Shown here piece after piece: positions 8,914 through 16,179 of a stretch of 64,000 nucleotides of DNA. Position numbers and translations under genes: made by a program. How positions within the stretch are numbered: the first letter of the stretch is position 1; each line of letters opens with the position of its first letter. The DNA is taken from positions 1 to 64,000 of the forward strand of contig DATMYA010000085.1 of the NCBI GenBank assembly GCA_035561135.1, read 5' to 3'. The DNA is from Clostridia bacterium (lineage in GTDB: Bacteria; Acidobacteriota; Terriglobia; Terriglobales; Acidobacteriaceae). The notes below the pieces were generated by a model. That model searched no databases. It worked only from the letters and a program-made list of their open reading frames with translations, and was not told where the DNA came from.

Positions 8914-8919
8914 TATAAT
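8914..8919 (+). promoter_or_regulatory. Putative -10 box for purS
   Basis: TATAAT preceded by TG (ctgTATAAT), 17 bases before the purS ATG. No good -35 box is visible at the standard distance. If transcription starts about 7 bases after the box, the mRNA leader is only around 10 bases and has no Shine-Dalgarno sequence. Confidence 0.5.
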
Positions 8920-8936
8920 TCTGCTTTCCGACCATC

Positions 8937-9182
8937 ATGAAAGCTTACGTGTACGTTTCGCTGAAGAAGAGCGTGCTTGACCCTCAGGGCAAGACAATTC
9001 AGGGCGCGCTAACGAAAATGGGCTACAAGGGCGTTGGTGACATCCGCCAGGGAAAGTACTTCGAACTGACCCTCGACGGCAGTCTCGAGCGCGACAAGGC
9101 CCGAGCAGAGATCGAGCGCATTGCGCGCGAGGTTCTCACCAACCCCGTCATAGAGGATTTCCGCTACACGATTGAGGAGTAG
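8937..9182 (+). CDS. purS: Phosphoribosylformylglycinamidine synthase subunit PurS
   Basis: An 81-aa protein with the PurS pattern: AYVYVSLKKSVLDPQGKTIQ, then KMGYKGVGDIRQGKYFEL, and a C-terminal helix and strand ending in VIEDFRYTIEE. PurS is the small structural subunit of the three-part (PurSQL) FGAM synthase in purine synthesis, where it bridges PurL and the glutaminase PurQ and helps ammonia channelling. purQ and purL are not next to it here; the next gene is glmS. The ATG has no clear ribosome-binding site, in keeping with a very short leader. Confidence 0.92.
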   Translation: MKAYVYVSLKKSVLDPQGKTIQGALTKMGYKGVGDIRQGKYFELTLDGSLERDKARAEIERIAREVLTNPVIEDFRYTIEE

Positions 9183-9235
9183 CCGAATCCACGAGCAAAA
9201 TCCTGAGAATCGGGACGGCCCCACGGGCAATCTAA

Positions 9236-9257
9236 TGAAGCGGGTATGAAGCGGGTA
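9236..9257 (+). repeat. 11-base tandem duplication before glmS
   Basis: TGAAGCGGGTA occurs twice back to back in the 143-base gap between purS and glmS. Its role is unknown; it may simply be a slippage product. Confidence 0.6.
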
Positions 9258-9325
9258 CTTACCCACGAATCTCCGAAACAAAGCGTTCGTGCCGTCCGGT
9301 ACGAACGCAACAGGGGGAGTTCCAA

Positions 9326-11200
9326 GTGTGCGGAATTGTTGGTTACGTAGGTAAGAAGCGCGTCGTCCCCGTCATCCTCGATGGACTGAAACGGCTTGAA
9401 TATCGCGGCTATGACTCTGCCGGGATCGCCGTCGCCGGGAACGGCGCCGGTCTACAGATTCGCCGCGCAGAGGGAAAGCTCCGCAACCTGGAAGAGGTAA
9501 TCCGCCTCAAGCCGCTCGACGGCACGTATGGCATTGGCCACACACGCTGGGCCACGCACGGGCGTCCGACGGAAGAGAACGCGCATCCGCACCGCGATTG
9601 CAGCGGCAAGATCGTGGTGGTGCACAACGGCATCGTCGAAAACTACATGCAGCTCAAGAAGAAGCTGCGCGAAGAAGGCCACAAGTTCTCGACCGAAACC
9701 GACACCGAAGTTATCGCCCACCTGGTCGAGAAGTACCTCATCACAGACAACGGCGATCACAAGGTCACGCTCGAAGAAGCGGTGCGCAAGACCGTCCGTC
9801 AGCTAACGGGCGTCTTCGCACTGGCGGTCATCTTCGTCGATGACCCGAACAAGATCGTGGCGGCACGCAATGGCCCTCCTGCTGTCATCGGCCTTGGCAA
9901 AGACGAGTACTTCGTCGCCTCCGACGTACCGGCGATCCTGTATCACACGCGCGATCTGTTTTTCCTCGGCGATGGCGACCTCGCGGTCATTACGCCTGAA
10001 GGCGTGCAGCTTACCGATTTCGACGGCAAGTCGATCACTCGCCAGGTGCAGCACATAACCTGGGACCCGATCATGGCGGAAAAGGGCGGCTTTAAGCACT
10101 TCATGCTCAAGGAGATTTATGAGCAGCCGCGCGCCGTGCGTGATACCTGGCTGGGCCGCCTATCGCAGGAGTCCGGCAAAGTTTTCCTCGAGGAAATGGA
10201 GATTACCGAGGCCGAGTTCAAGCAGGTGCGCAACATTCAAATAGCAGCCTGCGGAACCAGTTGGCATGCGGCGCTGGCCGGGAAGTTCATGATCGAGCGC
10301 CTCGCAAAGGTGCCCGTGGAAGTGGACTACGCCAGCGAGTATCGCTATCGCGACCCCATCACCGGACCCGATGAAATCGCGATGCTGATTACCCAGTCGG
10401 GCGAAACCGCCGACACCATCGCTGCGCAGCGGGAAGCGAAGGCGAAGGGCTGCAAGACGCTCGCGATCTGCAACGTCGTTGGCGCAATGATCGCCCGCGA
10501 AGCCGCCGGCACAATCTACACACACGCTGGCCCGGAAATCGGCGTCGCATCGTCCAAGGCGTTCACTGCCCAACTCACCGCTTTGTTCCTCTTCGCGCTT
10601 TACCTGGCCGAAGTTCGCGGCACTATCACGGCGGACCAGGCTCGCGAATACATCGCGGAACTCACGCTTATCCCCGGCAAGTTGGAAACACTGCTGACGC
10701 GCGAGGAAGACCTTGAAGATCTGGCGAAGGAGTTCAGTCGCGCCCAGGACTTCCTGTTCCTCGGACGCGGCATTCACTATCCGATCGCGCTTGAAGGCGC
10801 GCTCAAGCTGAAAGAAATCTCCTACATTCACGCCGAAGGTTATCCCGCGGGCGAAATGAAGCACGGCCCCAACGCGCTGATCGACGAGAACCTTCCGGTC
10901 GTCATCCTCGCGACCAAGGACGAGAACGATCCGAACTCTGTCTTGCGCTACGAGAAGACGATTTCAAATCTCAAGGAAGTGAAGGCTCGCTCCGGGCGCG
11001 TCATCGCAATCGCAACCGAAGGCGATGAAGAGATACGCGACTCGGCAGACCACGTGATCTACGTGCCGCAAGCGCCGGAGCTGTTATTGCCCATCCTGGA
11101 AATCGTGCCGCTGCAACTGCTGGCCTATCACATCGCAGTGCGCCGCGGATGCGACGTGGATCAACCGCGCAACCTGGCGAAGTCGGTGACCGTGGAATAG
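9326..11200 (+). CDS. glmS: Glutamine-fructose-6-phosphate aminotransferase (isomerizing)
   Basis: A 624-aa enzyme that makes glucosamine-6-phosphate from fructose-6-phosphate and glutamine, the entry to peptidoglycan and LPS amino sugars. The GTG start places Cys at residue 2 ([12 protein letters not shown]), the N-terminal nucleophile of the glutaminase domain; [11 protein letters not shown] and HNGIVENY follow. Two SIS domains make up the synthase half ([67 protein letters not shown]). The C-terminus ends in LAKSVTVE as expected. A strong GGGGGAG lies 7-13 bases before the GTG. No glmS ribozyme-like structure was recognised upstream. Confidence 0.96.
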   Translation: MCGIVGYVGKKRVVPVILDGLKRLEYRGYDSAGIAVAGNGAGLQIRRAEGKLRNLEEVIRLKPLDGTYGIGHTRWATHGRPTEENAHPHRDCSGKIVVVHNGIVENYMQLKKKLREEGHKFSTETDTEVIAHLVEKYLITDNGDHKVTLEEAVRKTVRQLTGVFALAVIFVDDPNKIVAARNGPPAVIGLGKDEYFVASDVPAILYHTRDLFFLGDGDLAVITPEGVQLTDFDGKSITRQVQHITWDPIMAEKGGFKHFMLKEIYEQPRAVRDTWLGRLSQESGKVFLEEMEITEAEFKQVRNIQIAACGTSWHAALAGKFMIERLAKVPVEVDYASEYRYRDPITGPDEIAMLITQSGETADTIAAQREAKAKGCKTLAICNVVGAMIAREAAGTIYTHAGPEIGVASSKAFTAQLTALFLFALYLAEVRGTITADQAREYIAELTLIPGKLETLLTREEDLEDLAKEFSRAQDFLFLGRGIHYPIALEGALKLKEISYIHAEGYPAGEMKHGPNALIDENLPVVILATKDENDPNSVLRYEKTISNLKEVKARSGRVIAIATEGDEEIRDSADHVIYVPQAPELLLPILEIVPLQLLAYHIAVRRGCDVDQPRNLAKSVTVE

Positions 11201-11237
11201 CACGGTGCGGGAAAATATTAGCTGGTAGTGGAGAGTC

Positions 11238-11297
11238 CGAATAGTGTGCTTAACTCTTGAATAGTTTTCTTAACTTTCGAATAGTTTCCTTAACTGC
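11238..11297. repeat. Three tandem 20-base repeats
   Basis: Three exactly spaced 20-base units start at 11238, 11258 and 11278; each reads YGAATAGTnTnCTTAACT followed by two variable bases. They lie 38 bases after the glmS stop, at the left edge of the accessory island. Period and sequence conservation resemble iteron-like or regulator-binding repeats, but no known match was recognised. Confidence 0.8.
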
Positions 11298-11398
11298 TGA
11301 ACCCGACAAACTATCTCGGGTACTGGCAATCAAAGTTGGCTACTAGCCATCCTTCCTCCAACCTTTCTTAGATCGCTGGTCTAGGCCTAGTGGCCTTC

Positions 11399-11524
11399 TC
11401 ACGGGAACTCCTGCGCCAGAGCCCAAAATACGAGCAGGTTGGCGCCGAAGAGCATCCGGTTGTCGAATATGTCGTTCTTCGCCACGCGCTGTTTGGCGTG
11501 GTCGGTCTTCTCTGGGTCCTCCAA
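11399..11524 (-). CDS. Possible small protein (41 aa), unrecognised
   Basis: A short frame starting at TTG 11524, with GGAG 8 bases upstream, encodes a 41-aa product with natural-looking composition: a charged helix (EDPEKTDHAKQRVAKND) then DNRMLFGANLLVFWALAQEF, which is amphipathic to hydrophobic. The frame is closed upstream by TAA at 11555-11557, so it is either a genuine small gene with a TTG start or the tail of a disrupted one. It lies 62 bases after the zinc-ribbon gene, same strand, and may be the last gene of that cassette. Confidence 0.4.
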   Translation of the reverse strand: MEDPEKTDHAKQRVAKNDIFDNRMLFGANLLVFWALAQEFP

Positions 11525-11586
11525 ATGCGAGGCTCCAACTTCGGCCGGGTCTCCTTACCAATCACGTCAACTCCAACTTCTGCTTC

Positions 11587-11964
11587 TTATTTTGCATGAT
11601 CATTAACCGCACACACGGGGCAAAGATACTTACCTGGATTGTCAGACGATTCAACACGATCTTGCTTCGCGAATAGGTTGTAGCATTGCACACAGGGTTC
11701 CAGATTCCGAATAGTCCGGCACTGCATGCATATCGGTCTGAACCACGTGCCATCTACATCAATGTCGGGAGATCCGCAGTTCGTACACCCTTTGGTGGGG
11801 GAATTCGGTGTTGGGAACTGCGGGCGACTGTCGCGGGAATCCGCATTGTAGTAGGGCGGTTCGAAATCCCCCGATCTCAGTCTGCGGTAGACGTCATTCA
11901 CAACAGGCCCTAGATCGTCATGGAGCCAGTCACGGAAAGGATGTGAACCTGAAAATCTCGACAC
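11587..11964 (-). CDS. Double zinc-ribbon protein of unknown function
   Basis: A frame of 125 aa. Its N-terminal third (HPFRDWLHDDLGPVVNDVYRRL) is helical; the remainder holds two treble-clef or ribbon-like Cys pairs: CTNCGSPDIDV with CMQC, then CVQCYNLF with CPVC. Such paired knuckles usually bind two zinc ions and mediate nucleic-acid or protein contacts. The family is not recognised. Its start overlaps the preceding 77-aa frame by 35 bases in another reading frame, so the two may be coupled genes or one gene broken by a frameshift (the KGVEIFRF end of the first leads into HPFRDWLHDD of the second without an obvious gap). Confidence 0.55.
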   Translation of the reverse strand: MSRFSGSHPFRDWLHDDLGPVVNDVYRRLRSGDFEPPYYNADSRDSRPQFPTPNSPTKGCTNCGSPDIDVDGTWFRPICMQCRTIRNLEPCVQCYNLFAKQDRVESSDNPGKYLCPVCAVNDHAK

Positions 11965-12163
11965 CCTTGTCGCCCCAAGTATTTTTTATGTACTGCTCTG
12001 CTTCTTCATTGTGCCCCTGCTGCTCTCGATGATCAGGTCCTTTGGCGCCGTCGATGTAGCCATTGACCGCATTGAACAGGTCTTGATCGAACCGGTCACC
12101 CATTATGTATTTGGTGATTTTTTCGTGTTCACGCTTGATAAATGCAATCTTAGACAATGGCAA
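11930..12163 (-). CDS. Small unrecognised protein of the accessory cassette
   Basis: A 77-aa frame beginning MPLSKIAFIKREHEKITKYI and rich in charged helix, with HREQQGHNEEAEQYIKNTWGDKGVEIFRF near the end. I do not recognise the family. Codon use and composition look like real protein rather than a shadow, and no larger frame covers it on the other strand. It sits 44 bases after the upstream frame and overlaps the zinc-ribbon frame; the three read as one operon. See the zinc-ribbon entry for the possibility that this is the N-terminal half of the same protein. Confidence 0.5.
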   Translation of the reverse strand: MPLSKIAFIKREHEKITKYIMGDRFDQDLFNAVNGYIDGAKGPDHREQQGHNEEAEQYIKNTWGDKGVEIFRFTSFP

Positions 12164-12207
12164 TTTGTGTCCTCACCACGCCAGCTTTGGCCGGTTCTCG
12201 TTGCAAT

Positions 12208-12585
12208 CTACCTCAGTTTTCGACTGCTGCTTTTACCCCCTGCGACGGCGCCCTTTGCGGCCTCCGGTTCAACGTAGTCGTCGCCCATCATCATTTTGTA
12301 ATGCTCAAGATGTTTGGATTTATCGAAGATGGCCCGAAAGACTCGCAGGTAGCCTTTCGACCAATGCATCGTCGACTGTTTGGTGACTCTGTAACAGGTA
12401 TACAGAGATTCACGTAATGTGGCTATCTTTGTCCAAATCTCAATTCGAGCCCTTGTCCAGTTGAGTTCGACCTTGATTGGCCAGTCTGCAACGCAGAGGT
12501 CTCGAGACAGCGATGAGTTGCGTTCCGAGTCTGGCAGAATCATCAGTGAAGCCGTGGCTTTCTGGCTGGCGCGGACAGATGACAT
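12208..12585 (-). CDS. Small unrecognised protein, first gene of the cassette
   Basis: A 125-aa frame. The convincing part is the C-terminal 70 residues: RARIEIWTKIATLRESLYTCYRV, then YLRVFRAIFDKSKHLEHYKMMMGDDYVEP and a Gly/Ser/Lys-rich basic tail (AVAGGKSSSRKLR). The N-terminal 30 residues may not be translated; an internal ATG before HWSKGYLRVF is an alternative start. The fold looks all-helical. No family recognised. It is the most upstream of the minus-strand genes of the accessory island. Confidence 0.45.
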   Translation of the reverse strand: MSSVRASQKATASLMILPDSERNSSLSRDLCVADWPIKVELNWTRARIEIWTKIATLRESLYTCYRVTKQSTMHWSKGYLRVFRAIFDKSKHLEHYKMMMGDDYVEPEAAKGAVAGGKSSSRKLR

Positions 12586-12744
12586 GCCGCCAGAAACCAG
12601 CGAGCCAAGGCTCCTTGCGTGCGTTATTTCTCGTCATCGCATGTACTGACAACTCTGTCGTCATACGAAATATTCTGAGACGGCCGATAGCATTCGACGA
12701 GGGTACGACACAGACCACCCGTTGTTAATGTTCCGACATTCCTA

Positions 12745-13326
12745 GTGAAGAGAACTTTTCAAGGGGTACCGTTCGTGAACAGTCTGCCATACAATTTGGA
12801 AACTCACTATCCAGTTCAGTTGGTCCACCTCGACTTGCACCAACCACCTCGAGGTGTGATATGGAGCGCAATAGACGACTATTCTCATGAAGCTACCGTG
12901 CAAGTTATCAGAATGATTTCAGTTCCCGGTCCGAGACTTAGCTTCATAAACTTCTTGGCTGGGATTGGCAGAGAGTTTTCTTATCCGATTCACACTGCTG
13001 TTCTTCACCAATGTTTCCTTATCAACGATGCGGCCATGAAACTCGACGGGGTTGTTCTGCTTCTTGCGCGCCAGCAATGTCCTGACCACATCGAGAAAGC
13101 GCTCGGCGCTCTAATGGGCAGGGTACAAAAGCGCATCGCGGAAGGGTGGTTTACGCGGAGAATCAGTCTCGGTGGTAATCTGGCGCTACAATCACGAACA
13201 GACACAGACACAACTCGGCGGGCAGCACACCCGCCCAGATCCGGCAAGTGTTTTTCGAGCAAGCTTCCATGCGTCGCAAATCCCCAACTCACGTACGAAC
13301 ATTGCAGCATAATCACAGCACATTGA
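12745..13326 (+). pseudogene. Decayed IS481-like (rve integrase core) transposase remnant
   Basis: The frame encodes 193 aa. Residues 22-70 resemble the start of an IS481-type integrase core: a VQLVHLDLHQ strand, where the first catalytic Asp is expected, and WSAIDDYSHEATVQVI, like the family's AIDDxSR. The second catalytic block, normally a VLTDNGS-type strand, is replaced by AVLHQCFLIND, and the rest loses family character. The N-terminal helix-turn-helix part is missing. It is therefore best read as a dead transposase piece, with the later part perhaps shifted in frame. No terminal inverted repeats were found around it. Confidence 0.45.
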
Positions 13327-14032
13327 CCGCTTGCTTTGGTCCCTATGGGGTGCTGCCACGCCCAACCATTCTGGTTTGGAGATCGGTGCGGTAGTTCTTC
13401 CTCGGTTCCGGGCAACGCATTGCTTCCCTCCCGCGCCTAATGGTCATTACCCATCCCATCGTATGCCGGGAGTTCAGTAGTGCTTGGACACTTTCCGCCA
13501 CCTCAGCCACCTCATCCAGGTGAGTGGTTCTATAGCGTTTGCGGGAGATACAAAGATCGAATGGGAAGGTCGGACTGGGGCGTTTCAATAGACTTCTTCG
13601 GTCGACAAATGAAGGGTCTCGCTGTCGATTTCCCAAGAAGTCTCCAAGGCCGAGATTGATGGAGCAATTGAGACGCGGCCGGAAAGAGCAGCTCGAAAGT
13701 TGATCTGGCTTATTTCGCGATCGCGCGAGCAATTTCCAAGGCTTGAGCCTTAGGATGCTGCTTAAGAAAGCGACTGTTAAACCTGATTGGGAAACCCATC
13801 CTGCCGTCGCGAAGGCATTAACCGGGCAAAGTTGTGGCTGAAGTTGCGATAACCCGGCGCATGATTCGCCCAGCTGTGGGTATTAAGACTATGTAGTGGG
13901 TGCGAATGTGTCGCTGATGATACATGTTGGGATTCAGCCCAGATACATACTTAGCGGCGACAAACGTCGGAATATTTTGTCTCTTCGCAGAAACTGAACA
14001 CGCTCCCCCGAGAACTTTCTCCGGGGGAAGTA
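13327..14032. other. About 700 bases without a convincing gene
   Basis: Only short frames with unconvincing composition are present, including a 129-codon minus-strand frame at 13343-13732 with odd basic composition. Given decayed transposase pieces on both sides, this is probably degraded mobile DNA. A GC-rich hairpin (CCCCCG 14005-14010 with CGGGGG 14022-14027) lies just downstream of the minus-strand TniA remnant and may have been its terminator. Confidence 0.5.
13909..13962. repeat. Short inverted repeat TGTCGC...GCGACA near the TniA remnant
   Basis: The 54-base segment begins TGTCGCTGATGATACATGTTGGG and ends in the imperfect inverted copy CCCAGATACATACTTAGCGGCGACA. Elements with TniA/TnsB-type transposases typically end in TGT-starting repeats, so this could be a relic of one or two element ends. 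The assignment is tentative. Confidence 0.3.
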
Positions 14033-14520
14033 CTAGGATCCACTCCTCTTCGGTTCAGAGTCTTTCGTTTTTAACCTGGCTCGACGCGTGTCTAGTACCT
14101 TTAGCGCCTCGAAGACCTCTGTTCTCTTCCGAGGTTTCATTACGTCTAGTGCGCGCTCTCTAAATTGCCTTCTAAATGCTTTGAGCTGCCTGACGGTAAT
14201 TGTTTCTTTGAGATTGATTCGGCATGTGAGCAGCGCGTAATCGCCCGGTTCCGGTTCACCTACCCACACTCTTCTCACGTCATCGGGATCCCTCCGTAAC
14301 GTCACCGTCGCAGACTTCTCACCTCCTGATACTTTAGCTGCCGCGGACGCATAAGCATCCAGAATGGGTGATGATACTGGACTCCGTCAATCATCACGCC
14401 TTTTTCGCTTACCTTTCGCTCAACTGAGGGCATGAAATCAATTCGGACACGATCCTGAAATTCAGGATCTCTGAGACAATCGTGGAGTGCTCTTGTTTCA
14501 GGAACACTGCTCTCGAATAA
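14033..14520 (-). pseudogene. TniA/Mu-type transposase C-terminal fragment, frameshifted
   Basis: Two minus-strand frames abut with a 4-base overlap at 14302-14305. The upstream one carries FMPSVERKVSEKGVMIDGVQYHHPFW, the downstream one DPDDVRRVWVGEPEPGDYALL; read together across the junction they follow the C-terminal domain of Mu/TniA/TnsB-type transposases (a pattern of P.E.RTV...G...Y..., K..V..DPRD..R.YV). A frameshift has split them and the DDE catalytic core is absent; sequence resemblance stops at about 14520, where the P450 fragment begins on the other strand. It is the relic of a Tn7- or Tn5053-like element. No TniB or TniQ partner is seen next to it. Confidence 0.6.
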
Positions 14521-14541
14521 GGTTGGCGCGCCGCGTGTCCG

Positions 14542-15645
14542 GTGGCCAGGTCGCCGCGTGGCGTCACGATATTCAGACATGGCGACGTGGTCGCGGCGGC
14601 GAACGACGCGGACACGTTCTCCTCGGCGGTGTCGGTCCATCGCATGGTGCCGAACTCCCTAAACCAGCCTGAGCACACCGCGTTTCGGGAGGCCATCGAC
14701 TCTTTCTTCACGCCCGAGCGCATGGAAGCAATCGAACCGCGCGTCCAGAGAATCGCTCAGGAAATCGTTGCCGCTCTAGCGCGTGGCACTACGTTGGATG
14801 CCGTTAGTGAGATTGGGTACCCGCTTGCCGTACGCGGACAGGCCGACTGGCTGGGATGGCAGGGAATCGAAGACCAACTTCTCGCATGGATGGCTGAGAA
14901 CTATTCTGCGACCCGTTCCGCCGACCGGTCACGAACGACCGCCATCGCCACCGCCTTCGACGAGATTGTTGCGGCACAGGTGCAACGCCGGCGGCAGATG
15001 GGCAGTGCCGCTCCGAAGGATCCTACGACCGAATTGCTCGGTATCGCCGTTAATGGAAGTCCATTGCCGGATGCCGACATCGTGTCGATCCTTCGCAACT
15101 GGACGGCGGGCGACCTCGGTTCCATAGCGGCGGCGCTTGGTGTCGTCGTGCATTTTCTTGCGACGCAACGCGAGGTGCAGGAGGAGCTTCGGGCACATCC
15201 TGCCGATGTGGCGGCCGGAATCGACGAGATGTTGCGGATCGACGACCCGTTCCTCGTTAGCCGTCGCGTGACCAAGGCCCAGGCCCGTGTGGACGGATTC
15301 GTGATCGAGCCTGGCACGCGAGTTTATCTGAACTGGACGTCGGCTAATCGCGATGAGACGGTGTTCGGCGACCCAGATGCCTATCAGCCTGAGGAACACG
15401 CGCAGCATAACTTGGTTTATGGCACCGGCATACACGTTTGCCCGGGTCGTCCGCTCGCAACGTTAGAACTGGTTGTGGCTGTACAGACGCTGCTGGGAAT
15501 GACAGCCGGTGTCGAACTTGCGCCCGACGCCGAGGCCGTCCGAGAGACATACCCTTTGGGCGGCTGGCGGCGGATGCCCGGGCGGACAGGGTCTTCCTCC
15601 ATACCATCGCATGGCAAGAGCACAACTGAAATCAAAATGGGGTGA
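14542..15645 (+). CDS. Cytochrome P450, N-terminally truncated
   Basis: The 367-aa frame is a bacterial P450 from the B-helix region onward: GVTIFRHGDVVAAANDADTFSS, HTAFREAIDSFFTPERM, I-helix NWTAGDLGSIAAAL (AGD replaces the usual AGxE/DT), EMLR of the ExxR motif, and the haem loop VYGTGIHVCPGRPLATLEL with the thiolate Cys at residue 300. Bacterial P450s are normally about 400 aa; the first 30-40 residues are missing. In-frame sequence upstream (CPVARSPRG) still looks P450-like back to about 14521 and then meets a stop at 14518. That is where the transposase remnant ends, so the gene was probably cut by the element. Function is doubtful. Substrate cannot be predicted. Confidence 0.8.
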   Translation: MARSPRGVTIFRHGDVVAAANDADTFSSAVSVHRMVPNSLNQPEHTAFREAIDSFFTPERMEAIEPRVQRIAQEIVAALARGTTLDAVSEIGYPLAVRGQADWLGWQGIEDQLLAWMAENYSATRSADRSRTTAIATAFDEIVAAQVQRRRQMGSAAPKDPTTELLGIAVNGSPLPDADIVSILRNWTAGDLGSIAAALGVVVHFLATQREVQEELRAHPADVAAGIDEMLRIDDPFLVSRRVTKAQARVDGFVIEPGTRVYLNWTSANRDETVFGDPDAYQPEEHAQHNLVYGTGIHVCPGRPLATLELVVAVQTLLGMTAGVELAPDAEAVRETYPLGGWRRMPGRTGSSSIPSHGKSTTEIKMG

Positions 15646-15650
15646 TTAAG

Positions 15651-15833
15651 ATGGCCCACGGCGAACGTGCAAGTGCAAGGACGCAAGACCCACTGGATCC
15701 TGTTGAGTTGATCACGATTACTCCCATCGATCAAAAGCGGCGGGAGACCGCCCTGGACGAGACATTGGCGGAAACTCTCCCGTGCAGCGATCCACTCTCC
15801 TCGATCCCGAATCCGCTTGATACTTCGAAGTAA
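15651..15833 (+). CDS. Small conserved acidic protein with DETLAETLPCSDP motif
   Basis: A 60-aa protein starting at ATG 15651, 5 bases after the P450 stop. Its C-terminal part, DETLAETLPCSDPLSSIPNPLD, matches a short motif (D-x-x-L-x-E-[ST]-[FL]-P-x-S-D-P) that recurs at the end of many small bacterial proteins of unknown role. The N-terminal part is unremarkable and charged. It appears to be coupled to the P450 gene. Confidence 0.55.
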   Translation: MAHGERASARTQDPLDPVELITITPIDQKRRETALDETLAETLPCSDPLSSIPNPLDTSK

Positions 15834-16140
15834 AGTATTGCGGACGCAATCGTGAGTTCAATTCGAGCGGGCTTGCTGGCTTCCACTCTTCACATGTTTT
15901 GACTTGTTGGATAAACTGGTCGCCCCACCGCAAATCCTAGCGAAAGTGGCCCCGACGCTCGATCAGCAGCCTTCGTCCCATCCTACCGACGAAGAAGTCT
16001 ACGATAGCGAGCGAGAACAGGGCTTTCGTTTCGGTATCCCGAAATGGGTCTCATCATTACCGAGTTCGGAGGCTAGCTATAGGATATTGGGCACGGTGCC
16101 AGAGACCGCATCCATGAAGATATGCTGGGTGCAAGAGAAA
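15834..16140. other. Intergenic stretch with nothing recognised
   Basis: A 94-codon plus-strand frame starting with TTG at 15904 exists but has no recognisable features and runs across the terminator of the opposite-strand gene, so it is not called. Confidence 0.4.
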
Positions 16141-16164
16141 GCCCGGGCGTTGTTCTGCCCGGGC
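16141..16164 (-). terminator. Terminator of the TIG-repeat lipoprotein gene
   Basis: Two copies of the self-complementary GCCCGGGC (16141-16148 and 16157-16164) form a hairpin with an 8-base loop. On the minus strand it is followed by TTTCTCTTGC, and it lies 16 bases after the stop of the giant lipoprotein gene. Confidence 0.75.
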
Positions 16165-16179
16165 GCAACGATAGCACCG

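Noticed and set aside
9183..9325. glmS ribozyme or riboswitch upstream of glmS
   Set aside because: The gap is only 143 bases with a short duplication; no ribozyme-like core was seen, and this ribozyme is characteristic of Firmicutes.
13343..13732. 129-codon minus-strand frame in the accessory island
   Set aside because: Composition is unnatural and no family pattern was seen; left within a degraded region.
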